A program made the translations under genes and the position numbers. A stretch of 64,000 nucleotides of DNA. Source: Caballeronia zhejiangensis (GTDB lineage: Bacteria; Pseudomonadota; Gammaproteobacteria; Burkholderiales; Burkholderiaceae). The DNA lies in NCBI RefSeq assembly GCF_000698575.1, contig NZ_JFHD01000003.1, forward strand, positions 372,001-436,000, given 5' to 3'. The notes beneath the pieces were generated by a model. That model was not told the DNA's origin. It saw nothing but the letters and a program-made list of their open reading frames with translations, and ran no database searches. Shown here one piece after another: positions 1-10,464 of this stretch. Numbering within the stretch: position 1 is the stretch's first letter; every line of letters begins with the position of its first letter.

Positions 1-1
1 G

Positions 2-1195
2 AGCGAATTGCTCGAATCGTTCGGATTGCGTATCGATGTGAGAAAGCCCGTGCGCGACTATTCCACCGCGATTCAGCAGATGGTCGCGCTCGCGCGCGCG
101 GTGTCGTCGGATGCGAAGATGGTCATCATGGATGAATCGACGTCCTCGCTCGACGAGCGCGAAGTCGAGCTGCTCTTCACCGTCGTGCGCCGCTTGCGCG
201 ACGACGGGCGCGCGGTCATCTTCGTCTCGCATCGGCTCGATGAACTCTATGCGCTGTGCGATCGCGTCACGGTGATGCGCGACGGCCAGACCGTCGCTGA
301 AAACACGATGCAGCAGATGGACAAGCTGAAGCTCGTCACGACGATGCTCGGCCGCACGCTCGCCGCCGTCGTGCATGAAGACAGCGCGGTGAAGGAAGCG
401 AATCTCGCGAAGCGCGGTCCGGTCGCGCTCGCGGCGCAAGGGCTCGCGGCGGGCGCGAAGGTCACGGACGTATCGCTCGATGTTCACGCGGGCGAAGCGG
501 TCGGCCTCGCGGGCCTGCTCGGCTCGGGCCGCACGGAAACGATGCGCCTGCTCTTCGGCGCGGATCGCCCGGCGAAAGGAACGCTCGATATAAACGGCGA
601 GCCAGCATCGTTCAAATCGCCGAAAGATGCGATCGCGCGCGGCGTCGCGTATCTGACGGAAGATCGCAAGGCCGAAGGCATCGTGCCGGAGCTTTCCGTG
701 CGCGACAACCTCACGCTCGTCTGCCTGCCTGCGCTGACGAAACGCGGCGTCGTCGATGTCGCGAAGCAGCGCGAGATCGTCGATGGCTTCATCGAATCGC
801 TCGGCATCAAGCTACGCTCGCCCGATCAGCCGATACGCGAACTTTCCGGCGGCAATCAGCAGAAGGTGCTGCTCGCGCGCTGGCTCGCGACGCACCCTCG
901 CCTCTTGCTGCTCGACGAGCCCACGCGCGGCATCGACGTGGGCGCGAAAGCCGACGTCGCGAAGATCGTGCGCGAATTGCGCGATGCCGGCATGGCGGTG
1001 CTGCTGTCCGCATCGGAACTGGAAGAACTCACGGCAGTGGCGGATCGCGCAGTCGTGATCCGCGACGGCGAAACGGTCGCGCAACTAGACGGCGCGCAGA
1101 TGAACGAGGCGTCGATCATGGATGCGATCGCGTATGGCGCGGGCGCCGAGTCGACGCTCGCCGAGGCGGTAGAGGAAGCGAAACATGATCGATGA
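2..1195 (+). CDS. Sugar ABC transporter, two-domain ATPase (5' end outside window)
   Basis: This is the cytoplasmic ATPase of a CUT2-type (ribose/galactose/galactofuranose class) sugar importer. The reading frame is already open at base 2, so the N-terminus with the first Walker A is missing and 397 residues are seen of a family length near 500. The first cassette shows a degenerate signature (STAIQQMVALARA), Walker B (KMVIMDESTSSLD) and the switch histidine (VSHRLDEL). The second has the family's atypical P-loop (GLLGSGRTE), signature LSGGNQQ and Walker B LLLLDEPTRGID. Two duplicated cassettes with GRTE in the second are typical of RbsA/MglA/YtfR. The stop overlaps the next permease start by 11 bases, so the genes are translationally coupled. 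The substrate cannot be read from this protein. Confidence 0.93.
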   Translation, partial: SELLESFGLRIDVRKPVRDYSTAIQQMVALARAVSSDAKMVIMDESTSSLDEREVELLFTVVRRLRDDGRAVIFVSHRLDELYALCDRVTVMRDGQTVAENTMQQMDKLKLVTTMLGRTLAAVVHEDSAVKEANLAKRGPVALAAQGLAAGAKVTDVSLDVHAGEAVGLAGLLGSGRTETMRLLFGADRPAKGTLDINGEPASFKSPKDAIARGVAYLTEDRKAEGIVPELSVRDNLTLVCLPALTKRGVVDVAKQREIVDGFIESLGIKLRSPDQPIRELSGGNQQKVLLARWLATHPRLLLLDEPTRGIDVGAKADVAKIVRELRDAGMAVLLSASELEELTAVADRAVVIRDGETVAQLDGAQMNEASIMDAIAYGAGAESTLAEAVEEAKHDR

Positions 1196-2165
1196 TACGC
1201 AACGGGCCGCGCCGATCGTGCAGGCATCGGCAAAGAAGAAGCGTGGCGTGGCGATTCAGCGCGAAGTCGCCGTGCTGCTCGCGATGATCGTCTTCAATCT
1301 GATCTTCACGCAGCACTTCGTTTCGCTGCAGACGTTCAACGTGAATCTCACGCAAGTGGTGACGATCGTGATCGTCGGCATCGGCATGACGCTCGTCGTC
1401 GCGACGGGCGGCATCGACCTGTCCGTGGGCGCGTCGATGGCGATAGCCGGTGCGCTCGCGCCGATGCTCTTCATGAACATCGACGGGCCGCTCGGCATCG
1501 TGCTTGCGTTCACGCTGCCGATCGTCGCCGCCGCGTTATGCGGCGTCTTCAACGGCTTTCTCGTGACGCGACTGAACGTGCAGCCGATCGTCGCGACGCT
1601 CGTGCTCTTCATCGCGGGCCGCGGCATCGCGCAAGTCGTCACCGATGGGAGCCTTCAGGCGTTCACGAATCCCGCGTTTCAATGGATCGCGCTCGGCAAG
1701 ATCGCGGGCGTGCCGTTCCAGATTCTCCTGATGCTCGTGCTCGTCGCACTCTTTACGTGGATCGTGCGCAAGACGCTGTTCGGCAAGTTCCTGCTCGTGA
1801 CGGGCGGCAATGAGGACGCCGCGTATCTCTCGGGCATTCCGACCGCGCGCGTGAAGATGATCGCGTACACCGTATGCGCGGCGCTCGCCGGGCTAGCCGG
1901 GCTGATTTCGATCTCGGTGAATTCGTCGTCGGATGCGAATGTCGTCGGTCTCGGCGTGGAGCTCGATGCGATCGCGGCGGTCGCGGTCGGCGGCACCGCG
2001 TTGACGGGCGGCAAGGCGTATATCACGGGCACGCTGATCGGCGCGCTCATCATCCAGTTGCTGCGTTATACGCTGCTCGCGCACGGCATTCCGGATGCCG
2101 CCGCGCTGGTGCTGAAGGCCGCGATCATCATCGTCGCGGTGTACGTGCAACGCAAGCGAGGTTGA
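1185..2165 (+). CDS. Sugar ABC transporter permease 1 (YtfT/RbsC-like)
   Basis: This is the inner-membrane permease of the same sugar importer (326 residues, about eight to ten hydrophobic segments). The family motif GMTLVVATGGIDLSVGA sits near residues 67-83, and a second typical segment (AAVAVGGTALTGG) near 260-275. The start ATG overlaps the end of the ATPase gene. It is followed after 8 bases by a second, non-identical permease. The order ATPase - permease - permease matches the galactofuranose transporter YtfR-YtfT-YjfF rather than the single-permease ribose system. The galactofuranose assignment is inference from gene order and similarity from memory. The periplasmic binding protein lies outside the window. 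Confidence 0.9.
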   Translation: MIDDTQRAAPIVQASAKKKRGVAIQREVAVLLAMIVFNLIFTQHFVSLQTFNVNLTQVVTIVIVGIGMTLVVATGGIDLSVGASMAIAGALAPMLFMNIDGPLGIVLAFTLPIVAAALCGVFNGFLVTRLNVQPIVATLVLFIAGRGIAQVVTDGSLQAFTNPAFQWIALGKIAGVPFQILLMLVLVALFTWIVRKTLFGKFLLVTGGNEDAAYLSGIPTARVKMIAYTVCAALAGLAGLISISVNSSSDANVVGLGVELDAIAAVAVGGTALTGGKAYITGTLIGALIIQLLRYTLLAHGIPDAAALVLKAAIIIVAVYVQRKRG

Positions 2166-2173
2166 ACGTCGAC

Positions 2174-3127
2174 ATGAAAAAGAACTTGCCGATTCTCATC
2201 GCGCTCGCGGCGCTGCTCGTGCTCGGCGTCATGCGTTACGAACATTTCGCGGACGCGTACAACATCACGTCGTTCTGGCGATACAACTCGATGTTCCTGC
2301 TGATCTCGATCGGCATGGCGTTCGTCATCATCACGGGCGGCATCGATCTGTCCGTCGGCGCGGTGGCCGCGCTCGCGAGCGTGGTGTCGGCGCTGGCGAG
2401 CCCGCATGGCGGGCTCGCCGCGGTGCTTTCCGGCTCGCTCGCAGGCCTCGCGGTGGGCGTGCTCAACGGGCTCGTCATCACGCATATGCGGATCCTGCCG
2501 TTCATCGTCACGCTCGCGACGAGTCTCGGCGCGCATGGGCTTGCGTTGCTGCTCGGGCATAACGACGCGGTCGGCATTTCATCGGATTCGAACTTCGCCG
2601 CATTCGGTCAGGGCGATCTGTTCGGCTTGCCGATACCGGGCATCGTGTCGGCGCTGACCGCGTTTGCCGGATGGATCGCGCTGCGCAGTTCGCGCTTCGG
2701 GCGGCATGCGCTCGCCATCGGCGGAAGTGAGGAAGCGTCGCGGCTGATGGGCCTGAACGTGGACCGCACGCTCGTCATGGTGTATGCGCTGAGCGGCTTG
2801 CTTGCGGGCATCGCCGGTGCGATTCTGGCCGCGCAGTTCGGCGCGGGACAGCCGAATGAAGGCGTCGGATGGGAGTTGTTCGCGATTTCCGCGGTCGTCC
2901 TCGGTGGCACGCGACTGACCGGCGGCGATGGGTCCATCGCGATGACCGTCGCGGGCGTCGCGTTGCTCGGGCTCGTGTTCAATCTGCTCAACTTCGAGAA
3001 CGGGCTCGGGTTCATTTCGCTTTCCGCCTACTGGCAGTCGGTGATTCGCGGTGCGTTTCTACTGCTCGTGATCTTGCTGCAGGCGCGGGTTTTGAGTGGG
3101 AACAATAAGGTGAAAGTGGCGCACTGA
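2174..3127 (+). CDS. Sugar ABC transporter permease 2 (YjfF/RbsC-like)
   Basis: Second permease of the sugar importer, 317 residues from the ATG at 2174. The longer in-frame reading upstream only overlaps the preceding gene. It carries the same family motif (GMAFVIITGGIDLSVGA, about residues 47-63) and a C-terminal conserved segment AVVLGGTRLTGGDG. Having two diverged permeases in one operon implies a heterodimeric membrane channel, as in the YtfT/YjfF pair. The gene ends 23 bases before a palindromic repeat that separates it from the convergent symporter gene. Confidence 0.9.
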   Translation: MKKNLPILIALAALLVLGVMRYEHFADAYNITSFWRYNSMFLLISIGMAFVIITGGIDLSVGAVAALASVVSALASPHGGLAAVLSGSLAGLAVGVLNGLVITHMRILPFIVTLATSLGAHGLALLLGHNDAVGISSDSNFAAFGQGDLFGLPIPGIVSALTAFAGWIALRSSRFGRHALAIGGSEEASRLMGLNVDRTLVMVYALSGLLAGIAGAILAAQFGAGQPNEGVGWELFAISAVVLGGTRLTGGDGSIAMTVAGVALLGLVFNLLNFENGLGFISLSAYWQSVIRGAFLLLVILLQARVLSGNNKVKVAH

Positions 3128-3149
3128 GGTTTGCTTTCTCTACGGTGGA

Positions 3150-3231
3150 TTTCGCCGGATCCCGTTTTGCTTTCGGCTTATTAGCGTTGCCCCTGTGCTA
3201 ATAGTCCAACGCGAAAACGGGATCCGGCGAA
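3150..3231. repeat. Nested palindromic intergenic repeat, copy A
   Basis: An inverted repeat sits between two convergent genes. The outer arms (3151-3168 and 3214-3231) match over 18 bases around the core CGCCGGATCCCG. Inside them a second dyad pairs TATTAGC with GCTAATA around GTTGCCCCTGT. The same strings, in the same order, occur in the repeat island at 48383-49074, so this is a member of a dispersed family. It may fold in both transcripts, but neither side has a proper T-tract, so terminator function is uncertain. Confidence 0.85.
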
Positions 3232-3238
3232 AAAAACA

Positions 3239-4660
3239 TCAAGCATGCCGATGCTCGGGCAACACGTCATGCGCCATATCGTCCCGCTGCGTCCCGGCAC
3301 CAGCACCAGTCCCGGCCCCAGGAATCCCCCGCCCGCGCAGCGAACACCCGACCGTCTCGGTAACGAACACCAACGCAACCGCGCCAACCGCACAAGCCCC
3401 CATCATGTAATACGCCGGCACCAGCGTGCTGCCTGTGCGTCCGATCAGCCAATCGGTGACCATCGGCGCGGTGCCGCCGAAGATCGACGTCGACACGTTA
3501 TAGGCGATCGCCATCCCCGCATACCGCGCCTGCGTCGGGAACATCGCCGGAAACATCGCGGAGATGCTCGCGAGTTGCGGCACATACAGCAGCCCCAGCA
3601 CCGCAAGCCCGATCAGCGCGCCGGCAATGCCATGGGTCATCAGCGAGAACATCGGCACGGCCGCGACGAAGATGCCGACGAGCGAAAGCCACCACACCTT
3701 CTTGCGTCCGATACGATCCGACAGCGCGCCCGCGAACGGCAGCAGCACCATCATCGACAGCATGCCGATGAGCGGCAGCAGCAGCGAGAGGTTGTCGCTC
3801 ATGCCGAGCTCCTTCTTCATGAACGTCGGCATATAGGCGAGCAGCACGTAGTTCACGACGTTGAGCGCCACGACGAGCCCGCCGAGCTGCAAGAGCGGCT
3901 TCCAGTAGCTCGCGAACAGTTCGCCCAACGACACACCCGTCTGATGCTCTCGCTCCGCCGCTTCGGCGCATTCGCGAAACACCGGCGTGTCCTCCATCTT
4001 CGAGCGCAGATACAGTCCGATGAGACCGAGCGGCGCCGCGACGAGAAACGGCAGGCGCCATCCCCACGCGTGCATCGCGTCGTTGCCGAGCAGCACCGAG
4101 CAGCCGAGCATCAGGAACGCGCCGAGCGAAAAGCCCGCGAGCGTGCCGAATTCGAGAAAGCTGCCGCAAAAGCCGCGCTTGTGATCGGGCGCGTATTCGG
4201 CCATGAACGTGGCCGCGCCGCCATACTCGCCGCCCGTCGAGAAGCCCTGGATCATGCGCAACGCGACGAGCGCCACGGGCGCCCATATGCCGATGCTTCC
4301 ATATGAAGGCAGCAAGCCGACGAGCAGCGTCGCCATCGACATGATGATAATGGTCAGCGCGAGCACATGCTTGCGGCCGAGACGATCGCCGAGCGGTCCC
4401 CAGAAGAGGCCGCCGAGCGGACGCACGAGAAACGAAATCGCGAACGTGGCGAGGGCGAAGAGCGTGGCTTGCGCGGTGCTGCCGGGAAAGAGCGCGGCCG
4501 AAATGTAGGTCAGGCCGTAGCTGTAGATGCCGTAGTCGAACCACTCGGTCGCATTGCCTATTGCCGAGGCGGCCATGGCGCGTCGAATCGGCGCGCGCGA
4601 GGGCGTCTCATCGGGCGCCGCGTGTTGACCCTGCCTCGTGGATGGTTGCACGTCACTCAT
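3239..4660 (-). CDS. MHS-family MFS symporter, ProP-like
   Basis: Proton-coupled metabolite symporter of the inner membrane (473 residues, twelve predicted membrane segments). The start of the first domain (NATEWFDYGIYSYG), the loop motif GPLGDRLGRKHVL, and GFSTGGEYGGAATFMAEY followed by KRGFCGSFLEFG are hallmarks of the metabolite:H+ symporter family. They resemble the osmoprotectant transporter ProP more than the alpha-ketoglutarate or citrate members. The C-terminal coiled coil of ProP is not evident, since the protein ends in a Gly/Ala/Pro-rich tail, so osmosensing should not be assumed. Substrate is therefore only suggested (proline/betaine-like). Confidence 0.85.
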   Translation of the reverse strand: MSDVQPSTRQGQHAAPDETPSRAPIRRAMAASAIGNATEWFDYGIYSYGLTYISAALFPGSTAQATLFALATFAISFLVRPLGGLFWGPLGDRLGRKHVLALTIIIMSMATLLVGLLPSYGSIGIWAPVALVALRMIQGFSTGGEYGGAATFMAEYAPDHKRGFCGSFLEFGTLAGFSLGAFLMLGCSVLLGNDAMHAWGWRLPFLVAAPLGLIGLYLRSKMEDTPVFRECAEAAEREHQTGVSLGELFASYWKPLLQLGGLVVALNVVNYVLLAYMPTFMKKELGMSDNLSLLLPLIGMLSMMVLLPFAGALSDRIGRKKVWWLSLVGIFVAAVPMFSLMTHGIAGALIGLAVLGLLYVPQLASISAMFPAMFPTQARYAGMAIAYNVSTSIFGGTAPMVTDWLIGRTGSTLVPAYYMMGACAVGAVALVFVTETVGCSLRGRGIPGAGTGAGAGTQRDDMAHDVLPEHRHA

Positions 4661-4938
4661 AGTCGTCTTCCGGATGCGTCATGGACCCGGTGCTGCGCTC
4701 GAGTTCGCGCGCCATGCACCGCCTTGAGATCAAGATACAGACGCATGCCGCTTGCCTGGCATGTCCTAGGACGATGACGGCGCTGGGGTTTTCCCGAGCG
4801 CGCGGGCCATTCTTGCCGATCGTCTGTGGACTCGCCGGGGCTTCTTACCGCGCGGCTCGCAGCCTCGACGCGCTCACGGGGATGAGACGTTCCGCCTGCG
4901 TCGAAAGCGCATGTCATAGGACAATGCGCGAGCGCGGA

Positions 4939-5205
4939 TCATGGCTCCGGATTGGCGAGATCCGCCGCGACGATGCGGTGGCCGAGCGCTTCGGCCGCCC
5001 GCCGCGCGTCCTCGCTCGATTCGAACGGGCCGATGGTCTCGCAGCCATCGAACGGATAGAGCACGCGCTTGTCGCGCTTTCTCACGACCTTCAGCGTGCC
5101 GATGTGCAGGCCCGTCGCATTCACCACATACGACGCGTAGATATCGAAGTCTTCGTGCGCGCCTGCGCCTGATGTCGAGGGGGCTTTAGGCATCGGTCTG
5201 GACAT
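4939..5205 (-). CDS. Small DUF6723-type conserved protein
   Basis: An 88-residue soluble protein of unknown function. The core reads IYASYVVNATGLHIGTLKVV, then RVLYPFDG and IGPFESSEDARRAAEALG. From memory this resembles the short DUF6723 family common in Burkholderia genomes. It is cytoplasmic by lack of signal or membrane segment. A second start (residue 5 Met, base 5193) is possible. The 278 bases downstream, up to the start of the same-strand symporter gene, show no further gene. It is divergent from the large sensor kinase with a 195-base shared upstream region, which is the only contextual hint. Confidence 0.7.
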   Translation of the reverse strand: MSRPMPKAPSTSGAGAHEDFDIYASYVVNATGLHIGTLKVVRKRDKRVLYPFDGCETIGPFESSEDARRAAEALGHRIVAADLANPEP

Positions 5206-5400
5206 GGTTTCGCTTGATGTGATGCTGGCGCCTGACGGTCACGCGCACGTTATCGATTTGAGCGACACGTCCAGCAAATCCCGTGCCGCACTGTCCCGAA
5301 CGCCTTGCAGGACGGGGCTGACGCGCGTGCGGCCATTGCAAGAAAATGGGTTTTCCGTGCGAGAATCCGGTATCGTTCGCACCCGCGTCCGGAAGCGCAC

Positions 5401-8400
5401 ATGAACGATTCGAACCCTACGACGGGCAGCGTCCCTGACAAACCTGCATCGCCTTATCGAGAGGCCGGGCGAGGAGATCAAGCGTCGATGAAAGCCGAAA
5501 ACCTGATCGCGGATACGAGGATGAACGGGCTCGACCCGAGCTTCCTCCTGGGCGGCGGCGAAATGGGCGCGCTCATCCGCGGTTTCGACTGGACGCAGAC
5601 CGCGCTCGGCTCGCCCGAAAACTGGCCGCAAAGTCTCAAGACGGCCATCCGCATCATGCTGACGTCGCGCCAGCCGATCTGGGTCGGCTGGGGGTCGGAC
5701 CTGCTTTTCTTCTACAACGACGCGTACAAGTCGATCATCGGCGGCAAGCATCCGCATGCGCTCGGCCAGCCGACCTCGGTCGTGTGGCGCGAAATCTGGA
5801 ACGATATCGGCCCGCTGCTCGACACGGCGCTCGCGGGCATCGAAGGGACATTCGTCGAACAGAAGCTCCTCATCATGGAGCGCAACGGCTTTCCCGAGGA
5901 AACGTATTACACGTTCTCCTATAGCCCGATTCCCGATGACCGCGGCGGCGCGGGCGGCATCATCTGCGCGAACAGCGACGACACGCAGCGCGTCCTCGGC
6001 GAACGTCAACTTAACGTGCTGCGCGAGCTGGCCGCATCGGCGGCGGATGCGCGCTCGTGGCGCGAGGCATGCGAACTGTCGATGAACGCGCTCGCAGGCG
6101 CATCGCGCGACATGCCCTTCGCGCTGCTCTACATCGCCGAGCCGGGCGGCGACATGGCGACGCTCGCCGGCGCGTGCGGCATCGCGCCGGGCCACGCGGC
6201 CGCGCCCGCAACGCTGCATGCGTCGCACGCGGAGCTGTGGCCGTTTCAAAGCGTGCTGCGCGACGGCCAGGCGCGCGTGGTGACGAACCTCGAACGCCTC
6301 GTCGATGCGCCGCTGCCGACCGGCGCGTGGAACGTCGCGCCTTCGAGCGCGGTGCTCGCGCCCATCGCGCCTTCGGGCGAGACGGGCCGCGCGGGCGTGC
6401 TGATCGCGGCGTTGAACCCCTACCGGCTTTTCGACGACGCCTATCGCGCGTTCATGAATCTGGTCGCGGGCCAGATCGGCGCGGCGATCGGCTATGCGCA
6501 CGCGTACGAGGAAGAGCGCCGCCGCGCCGAAGCGCTCTCCGAAATCGACCGCGCGAAAACCACGTTCTTCTCCAACATCAGCCACGAGTTCAGGACACCG
6601 CTCACGCTGATGCTCGGTCCGCTCGAAGAACTGCTGGCCAGTCCCGGACGCGTAGGCCGCGAGGATTTGCGGCTCGTCGAGATCATGCATCGCAATGGCC
6701 TGCGGCTCCTGAAGCTCGTCAACGCGCTGCTGGATTTCTCGCGCATCGAGGCCGGGCGCATCGAGATGCATCGTCAGCCGACCGATATCGCCGTATTCAC
6801 CGCCGAGCTCGCGTCGCTGTTTCGCTCGGCGATCGAAACGGCCGGCCTGCGCCTCGAGATCGATATCGCGCAGGCGCCGGTGATCGCGGACATCGACCGC
6901 GACATGTGGGAAAAGATCGTGATGAACCTGCTGTCGAACGCGTTCAAGTTCACGTTCGATGGCGCCATCCGCATCTCGCTGCACGCGAACGCCGATCGCA
7001 GCATCGAAATGAGCGTGCGCGATACCGGCATCGGCATTCCCGAAGACGAGCTCACGCGCGTGTTCGAGCGCTTCCATCGCGTGACGGGCGCGGCGGGCCG
7101 TTCGGTGGAAGGCAGCGGCATCGGCCTTGCGATGGTGCACGAGCTCGTCAAGCTGCACGGCGGCATGATCCGCGTGCAAAGCACGCTCGGCGAAGGCGCG
7201 TGCTTCACCGTCACGCTGCCCTCGTCGCGCGAATCGGCGTTCGATGCGCAAGCCGCGCCCCATGCCGAAGCGAGCATCCGCGCGCGCTCGTATGTCGATG
7301 CCGCCATGCGCTGGATGCCGGACGGAGAGCCGCCGGTCGTCGAAAGCGAGGAAGACGCGCCGCTCGGCGCGGACGCGGCCGACGACCCGGCGCTCGCCAA
7401 TGCGTTGCCGGGCCGCGTGCTGATCGTCGACGACAACGCCGATCTGCGCGACTACATGCGCCGCATGCTGATCGCGGCGGGCCACGACGTGAACGTCGCC
7501 GCCGACGGCGAAGCCGCGCTCGCGATCGCGCGCGACGTGCGACCGGAAGTCATCGTCTCCGACGTGATGATGCCGCGCCTCGACGGCTTCGCGCTCGTGC
7601 GCGCGCTGCGCGAAGACGAAGCGCTGCGCGAAACGCCTGTCGTGCTGCTCTCGGCGCGCGCGGGCGAGGAAGCGCGCGTCGACGGCCTCGAAGCGGGCGC
7701 GGACGACTATCTGACCAAGCCCTTTTCCGCACGCGAACTGCTCGCGCGCGTGGCGAGCAATCTGCGGCTCGCGCGGCTGCGTCGCGCGACCGAACAGAAG
7801 CTGCGCGACGAATCGCGCACGCTGGAGATTCTCAATCGCGTCGGCACGGCGGTCGCGGGCGAACTCGATCTGAGCCGCGCGGTGCAGGTCGTCGTCGATG
7901 CCGCGACGGAGCTGACCGGCGCCGCCTTCGGCTCGTTCTTCTACAACGTGCTCGACGACAAGGGCGGCAGCTACACGCTCTACACCCTGTCGGGCGTGCC
8001 GAAGGATACGTTCGCCAAATTTCCGATGCCGCGCAACACGGCCGTATTCGGTCCGACGTTCGCGGGCGAAGGCATCGTGCGCTCGGACGACATCACGAAA
8101 GATCCGCGCTATGGACACAACGCGCCGCATCACGGCATGCCGAAGGGCCATCTCGCGGTGTGCAGCTATCTCGCCGCGCCGGTCCTCTCGCGCACGGGCG
8201 AAGTGCTCGGCGGGCTGTTCTTCGGGCATCCCGAGCCGGGCGTCTTCACGGAGCGCTCGGAGCGCATTCTGACGGGCATCGCGTCGCAAGCGGCGATCGC
8301 CATCGACAATGCACGGCTCTTTCAGGCCGCGCAGGACGAGATCGCCCAGCGCACGAAGGCGCAGGACGCGCTGCGCGATCTGAACGAAACGCTGGAACGC

Positions 8401-10359
8401 CGCGTCGCGGATGCCGTCGCGGATCGCGATCGTTTGTGGGAGTTGAGCGAAGATCTGTTCTTCGTCGCGAGCTTCGAGGGCGCGCTGCTGCGCGTGAGTC
8501 CTTCATGGACGACGGTGCTCGGCTTCGACTCGCAGCGCCTGCATTCGCACACGGTGATGGACCTCCTTCATCCCGACGACGCGCCCGCCGCCGCCGAGGA
8601 ACTCGGCAAGCTGCGCGCGAACGGCTTGCCGGTGCGCTACGAATGCCGGATGAACCGTTCGGACGGCGGCTGGCGCTGGATCGCGTGGACCGTATCGCTC
8701 GATCCGGCCACGCGGCGCATTCATGGCGTGGGCCGCGACGTCACATCCGACCGCGAAACCGCCGACGCGCTGCGCCACGCCGAAGAAGCGCTGCGCATGG
8801 CGCAAAAGATGGAAGCCATCGGCAAGCTGACGGGCGGCGTCGCGCACGACTTCAACAATCTGCTGCAGGTGATCGGCGGCAATCTGCAATTGCTCGCGAA
8901 AGACGTCGCCGGACAGGACAAGCCCGAGCAGCGCGTGCGAAGCGCGCTCGCGGGCGTCGCGCGCGGCGCGAATCTCGCGTCGCAATTGCTCGCGTTCGGC
9001 CGACGCCAGCCGCTCGCGCCGAAGGTCGTGAATCTGGGCCGCTTCGTGCGCGGCCTCGACGACATGTTCCGCCGTGCGCTCGGCGATGGCATCGAGATCG
9101 AAACCATCGTGTCGGGCGGATTGTGGAATACGCTCGTCGATCCATTCCAGGTCGAGAACGCGCTGCTCAATCTCGCGATCAACGCACGCGACGCGATGAA
9201 CGGTCACGGCAAGCTCACGATCGAAGCCGGCAATGCATCGCTCGACGAAACCTACGCGATGCGCAACGCCGACGTCGCGCCCGGCCAGTACGTGATGGTC
9301 GCCGTGACCGACACCGGTTCGGGCATGTCGCCCGAAGTGCAGGAACGCGCGTTCGAGCCGTTCTTCACGACCAAGCGCGAAGGACAAGGCACGGGCCTCG
9401 GCCTTTCGATGGTGTACGGCTTCGTCAAGCAGTCCGGCGGCCACGTGAAGGTGTACAGCGAGCAAGGGCACGGTACGACGGTGCGTATCTATCTGCCGCG
9501 CGCGCGCGAGGAAGAGGATATCGAAACGACCATCGATGCCGGTCCGGCCAAGGGCGGCAGCGAGACCATTCTCGTCGTCGAGGACGATGAGGAAGTGCGC
9601 GCGACCGTCGTCGAGATGCTCGCGGATCTGGGCTATCGCGTATTGCGGGCAAAGGACGCGCAGAGCGCGCTGGCGATCGTCGAAAGCGGCGTGCCCGTCG
9701 ATCTGCTCTTCACCGATGTCGTGATGCCCGGCCCGCTGCGCAGCAACGAAATGGCGCGCAAGGCGCGTGAACGCGTGCCGGGTATCGCGGTGCTGTTCAC
9801 GTCGGGCTATACGGACAACGCGATCGTGCATGCGGGGCGGCTCGACGAAGGCATCGATCTGCTGAGCAAGCCTTATACGCATGAGGCTTTGGCGCGCAAG
9901 GTGCGGCAGGTTCTGGGACAACGCATGAGGGCATCGGCGGGCGCGCCTGCCAGCGCCGATGTCAGCGTGCCGAGCGTCGCGCAAAACGATGCGCTCTCGC
10001 GAATGCGCGTGCTGTTCGTCGAAGATAACGAACTCGTGCGCGATAGCACCGCCGAATTGCTGCGCACCTTCGGGCTGGATCTGACGGAAGCGGGCAGCGT
10101 CGATGAAGCGCTGGCGCTCATGCGCGAGCATCGCTTCGAATTGCTGCTGACGGATGTGGATCTTGCCGGGCAGTCCGGCGTGGAACTGGCTATCGCGGCG
10201 TGCCGCAAAACGCCGGGACTGGGCGTCGTGTTCGTGACGGGCTACGACCTCGCGCTCAGCGAGGACGAGCGTCGCGCATTGCCGAAGTCGATTCAGTTGA
10301 AGAAGCCATTCGATCCGCTGGCGTTGCTCAATGCGCTGAATGCGGCGGTGGCGCGGTAG
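5401..10359 (+). CDS. Orphan double hybrid histidine kinase with three receiver domains
   Basis: A 1652-residue signalling protein with no membrane segment, so probably cytosolic. Approximate order by residue: PAS-like 70-200; GAF 215-375; HisKA with His395 in [11 protein letters not shown]; HATPase 500-605 (N-box [10 protein letters not shown]-box DTGIGIPE); receiver 1 671-790 with Asp721 (SDVMMP) and Lys in TKPF; GAF 810-985; PAS 1025-1140; second HisKA with His1149 (GGVAHDFNN); second HATPase to about 1375 ([17 protein letters not shown]); receiver 2 from 1388 with Asp1439 (FTDVVMPG); receiver 3 from about 1535 with Asp1585 (LTDVDLAG). The ATG at 5401 was chosen because upstream in-frame codons lack a recognisable domain. 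No separate regulator with a DNA-binding domain lies beside it, so its output is unknown. Both kinase cores keep their catalytic boxes. Confidence 0.93.
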   Translation: MNDSNPTTGSVPDKPASPYREAGRGDQASMKAENLIADTRMNGLDPSFLLGGGEMGALIRGFDWTQTALGSPENWPQSLKTAIRIMLTSRQPIWVGWGSDLLFFYNDAYKSIIGGKHPHALGQPTSVVWREIWNDIGPLLDTALAGIEGTFVEQKLLIMERNGFPEETYYTFSYSPIPDDRGGAGGIICANSDDTQRVLGERQLNVLRELAASAADARSWREACELSMNALAGASRDMPFALLYIAEPGGDMATLAGACGIAPGHAAAPATLHASHAELWPFQSVLRDGQARVVTNLERLVDAPLPTGAWNVAPSSAVLAPIAPSGETGRAGVLIAALNPYRLFDDAYRAFMNLVAGQIGAAIGYAHAYEEERRRAEALSEIDRAKTTFFSNISHEFRTPLTLMLGPLEELLASPGRVGREDLRLVEIMHRNGLRLLKLVNALLDFSRIEAGRIEMHRQPTDIAVFTAELASLFRSAIETAGLRLEIDIAQAPVIADIDRDMWEKIVMNLLSNAFKFTFDGAIRISLHANADRSIEMSVRDTGIGIPEDELTRVFERFHRVTGAAGRSVEGSGIGLAMVHELVKLHGGMIRVQSTLGEGACFTVTLPSSRESAFDAQAAPHAEASIRARSYVDAAMRWMPDGEPPVVESEEDAPLGADAADDPALANALPGRVLIVDDNADLRDYMRRMLIAAGHDVNVAADGEAALAIARDVRPEVIVSDVMMPRLDGFALVRALREDEALRETPVVLLSARAGEEARVDGLEAGADDYLTKPFSARELLARVASNLRLARLRRATEQKLRDESRTLEILNRVGTAVAGELDLSRAVQVVVDAATELTGAAFGSFFYNVLDDKGGSYTLYTLSGVPKDTFAKFPMPRNTAVFGPTFAGEGIVRSDDITKDPRYGHNAPHHGMPKGHLAVCSYLAAPVLSRTGEVLGGLFFGHPEPGVFTERSERILTGIASQAAIAIDNARLFQAAQDEIAQRTKAQDALRDLNETLERRVADAVADRDRLWELSEDLFFVASFEGALLRVSPSWTTVLGFDSQRLHSHTVMDLLHPDDAPAAAEELGKLRANGLPVRYECRMNRSDGGWRWIAWTVSLDPATRRIHGVGRDVTSDRETADALRHAEEALRMAQKMEAIGKLTGGVAHDFNNLLQVIGGNLQLLAKDVAGQDKPEQRVRSALAGVARGANLASQLLAFGRRQPLAPKVVNLGRFVRGLDDMFRRALGDGIEIETIVSGGLWNTLVDPFQVENALLNLAINARDAMNGHGKLTIEAGNASLDETYAMRNADVAPGQYVMVAVTDTGSGMSPEVQERAFEPFFTTKREGQGTGLGLSMVYGFVKQSGGHVKVYSEQGHGTTVRIYLPRAREEEDIETTIDAGPAKGGSETILVVEDDEEVRATVVEMLADLGYRVLRAKDAQSALAIVESGVPVDLLFTDVVMPGPLRSNEMARKARERVPGIAVLFTSGYTDNAIVHAGRLDEGIDLLSKPYTHEALARKVRQVLGQRMRASAGAPASADVSVPSVAQNDALSRMRVLFVEDNELVRDSTAELLRTFGLDLTEAGSVDEALALMREHRFELLLTDVDLAGQSGVELAIAACRKTPGLGVVFVTGYDLALSEDERRALPKSIQLKKPFDPLALLNALNAAVAR

Positions 10360-10464
10360 GGGCTTGTCACATCACGCGATCATCGAACTTCGATGCATCG
10401 CCCGTCGTCGCCGTGAACGCGGCGAACGGAAACGCTTCCCTTGCCGCGCCCACGTTTTTTGTCA

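Noticed and set aside
4661..4938. Possible gene in the 278-base gap after the DUF6723 gene
   Set aside because: Frames here lack ribosome sites and protein-like composition and overlap poorly with any known small-protein pattern.
5239..8289. A 1016-codon open frame on the minus strand opposite the sensor kinase
   Set aside because: It is Arg/His/Ala-rich with no domain pattern and lies exactly opposite a gene with clear kinase motifs: a GC-codon-bias shadow.
6057..9590. A 1177-codon plus-strand frame inside the kinase gene
   Set aside because: Arg/Ala-rich, low-complexity reading in another frame of the kinase, with no recognisable motif or ribosome site.
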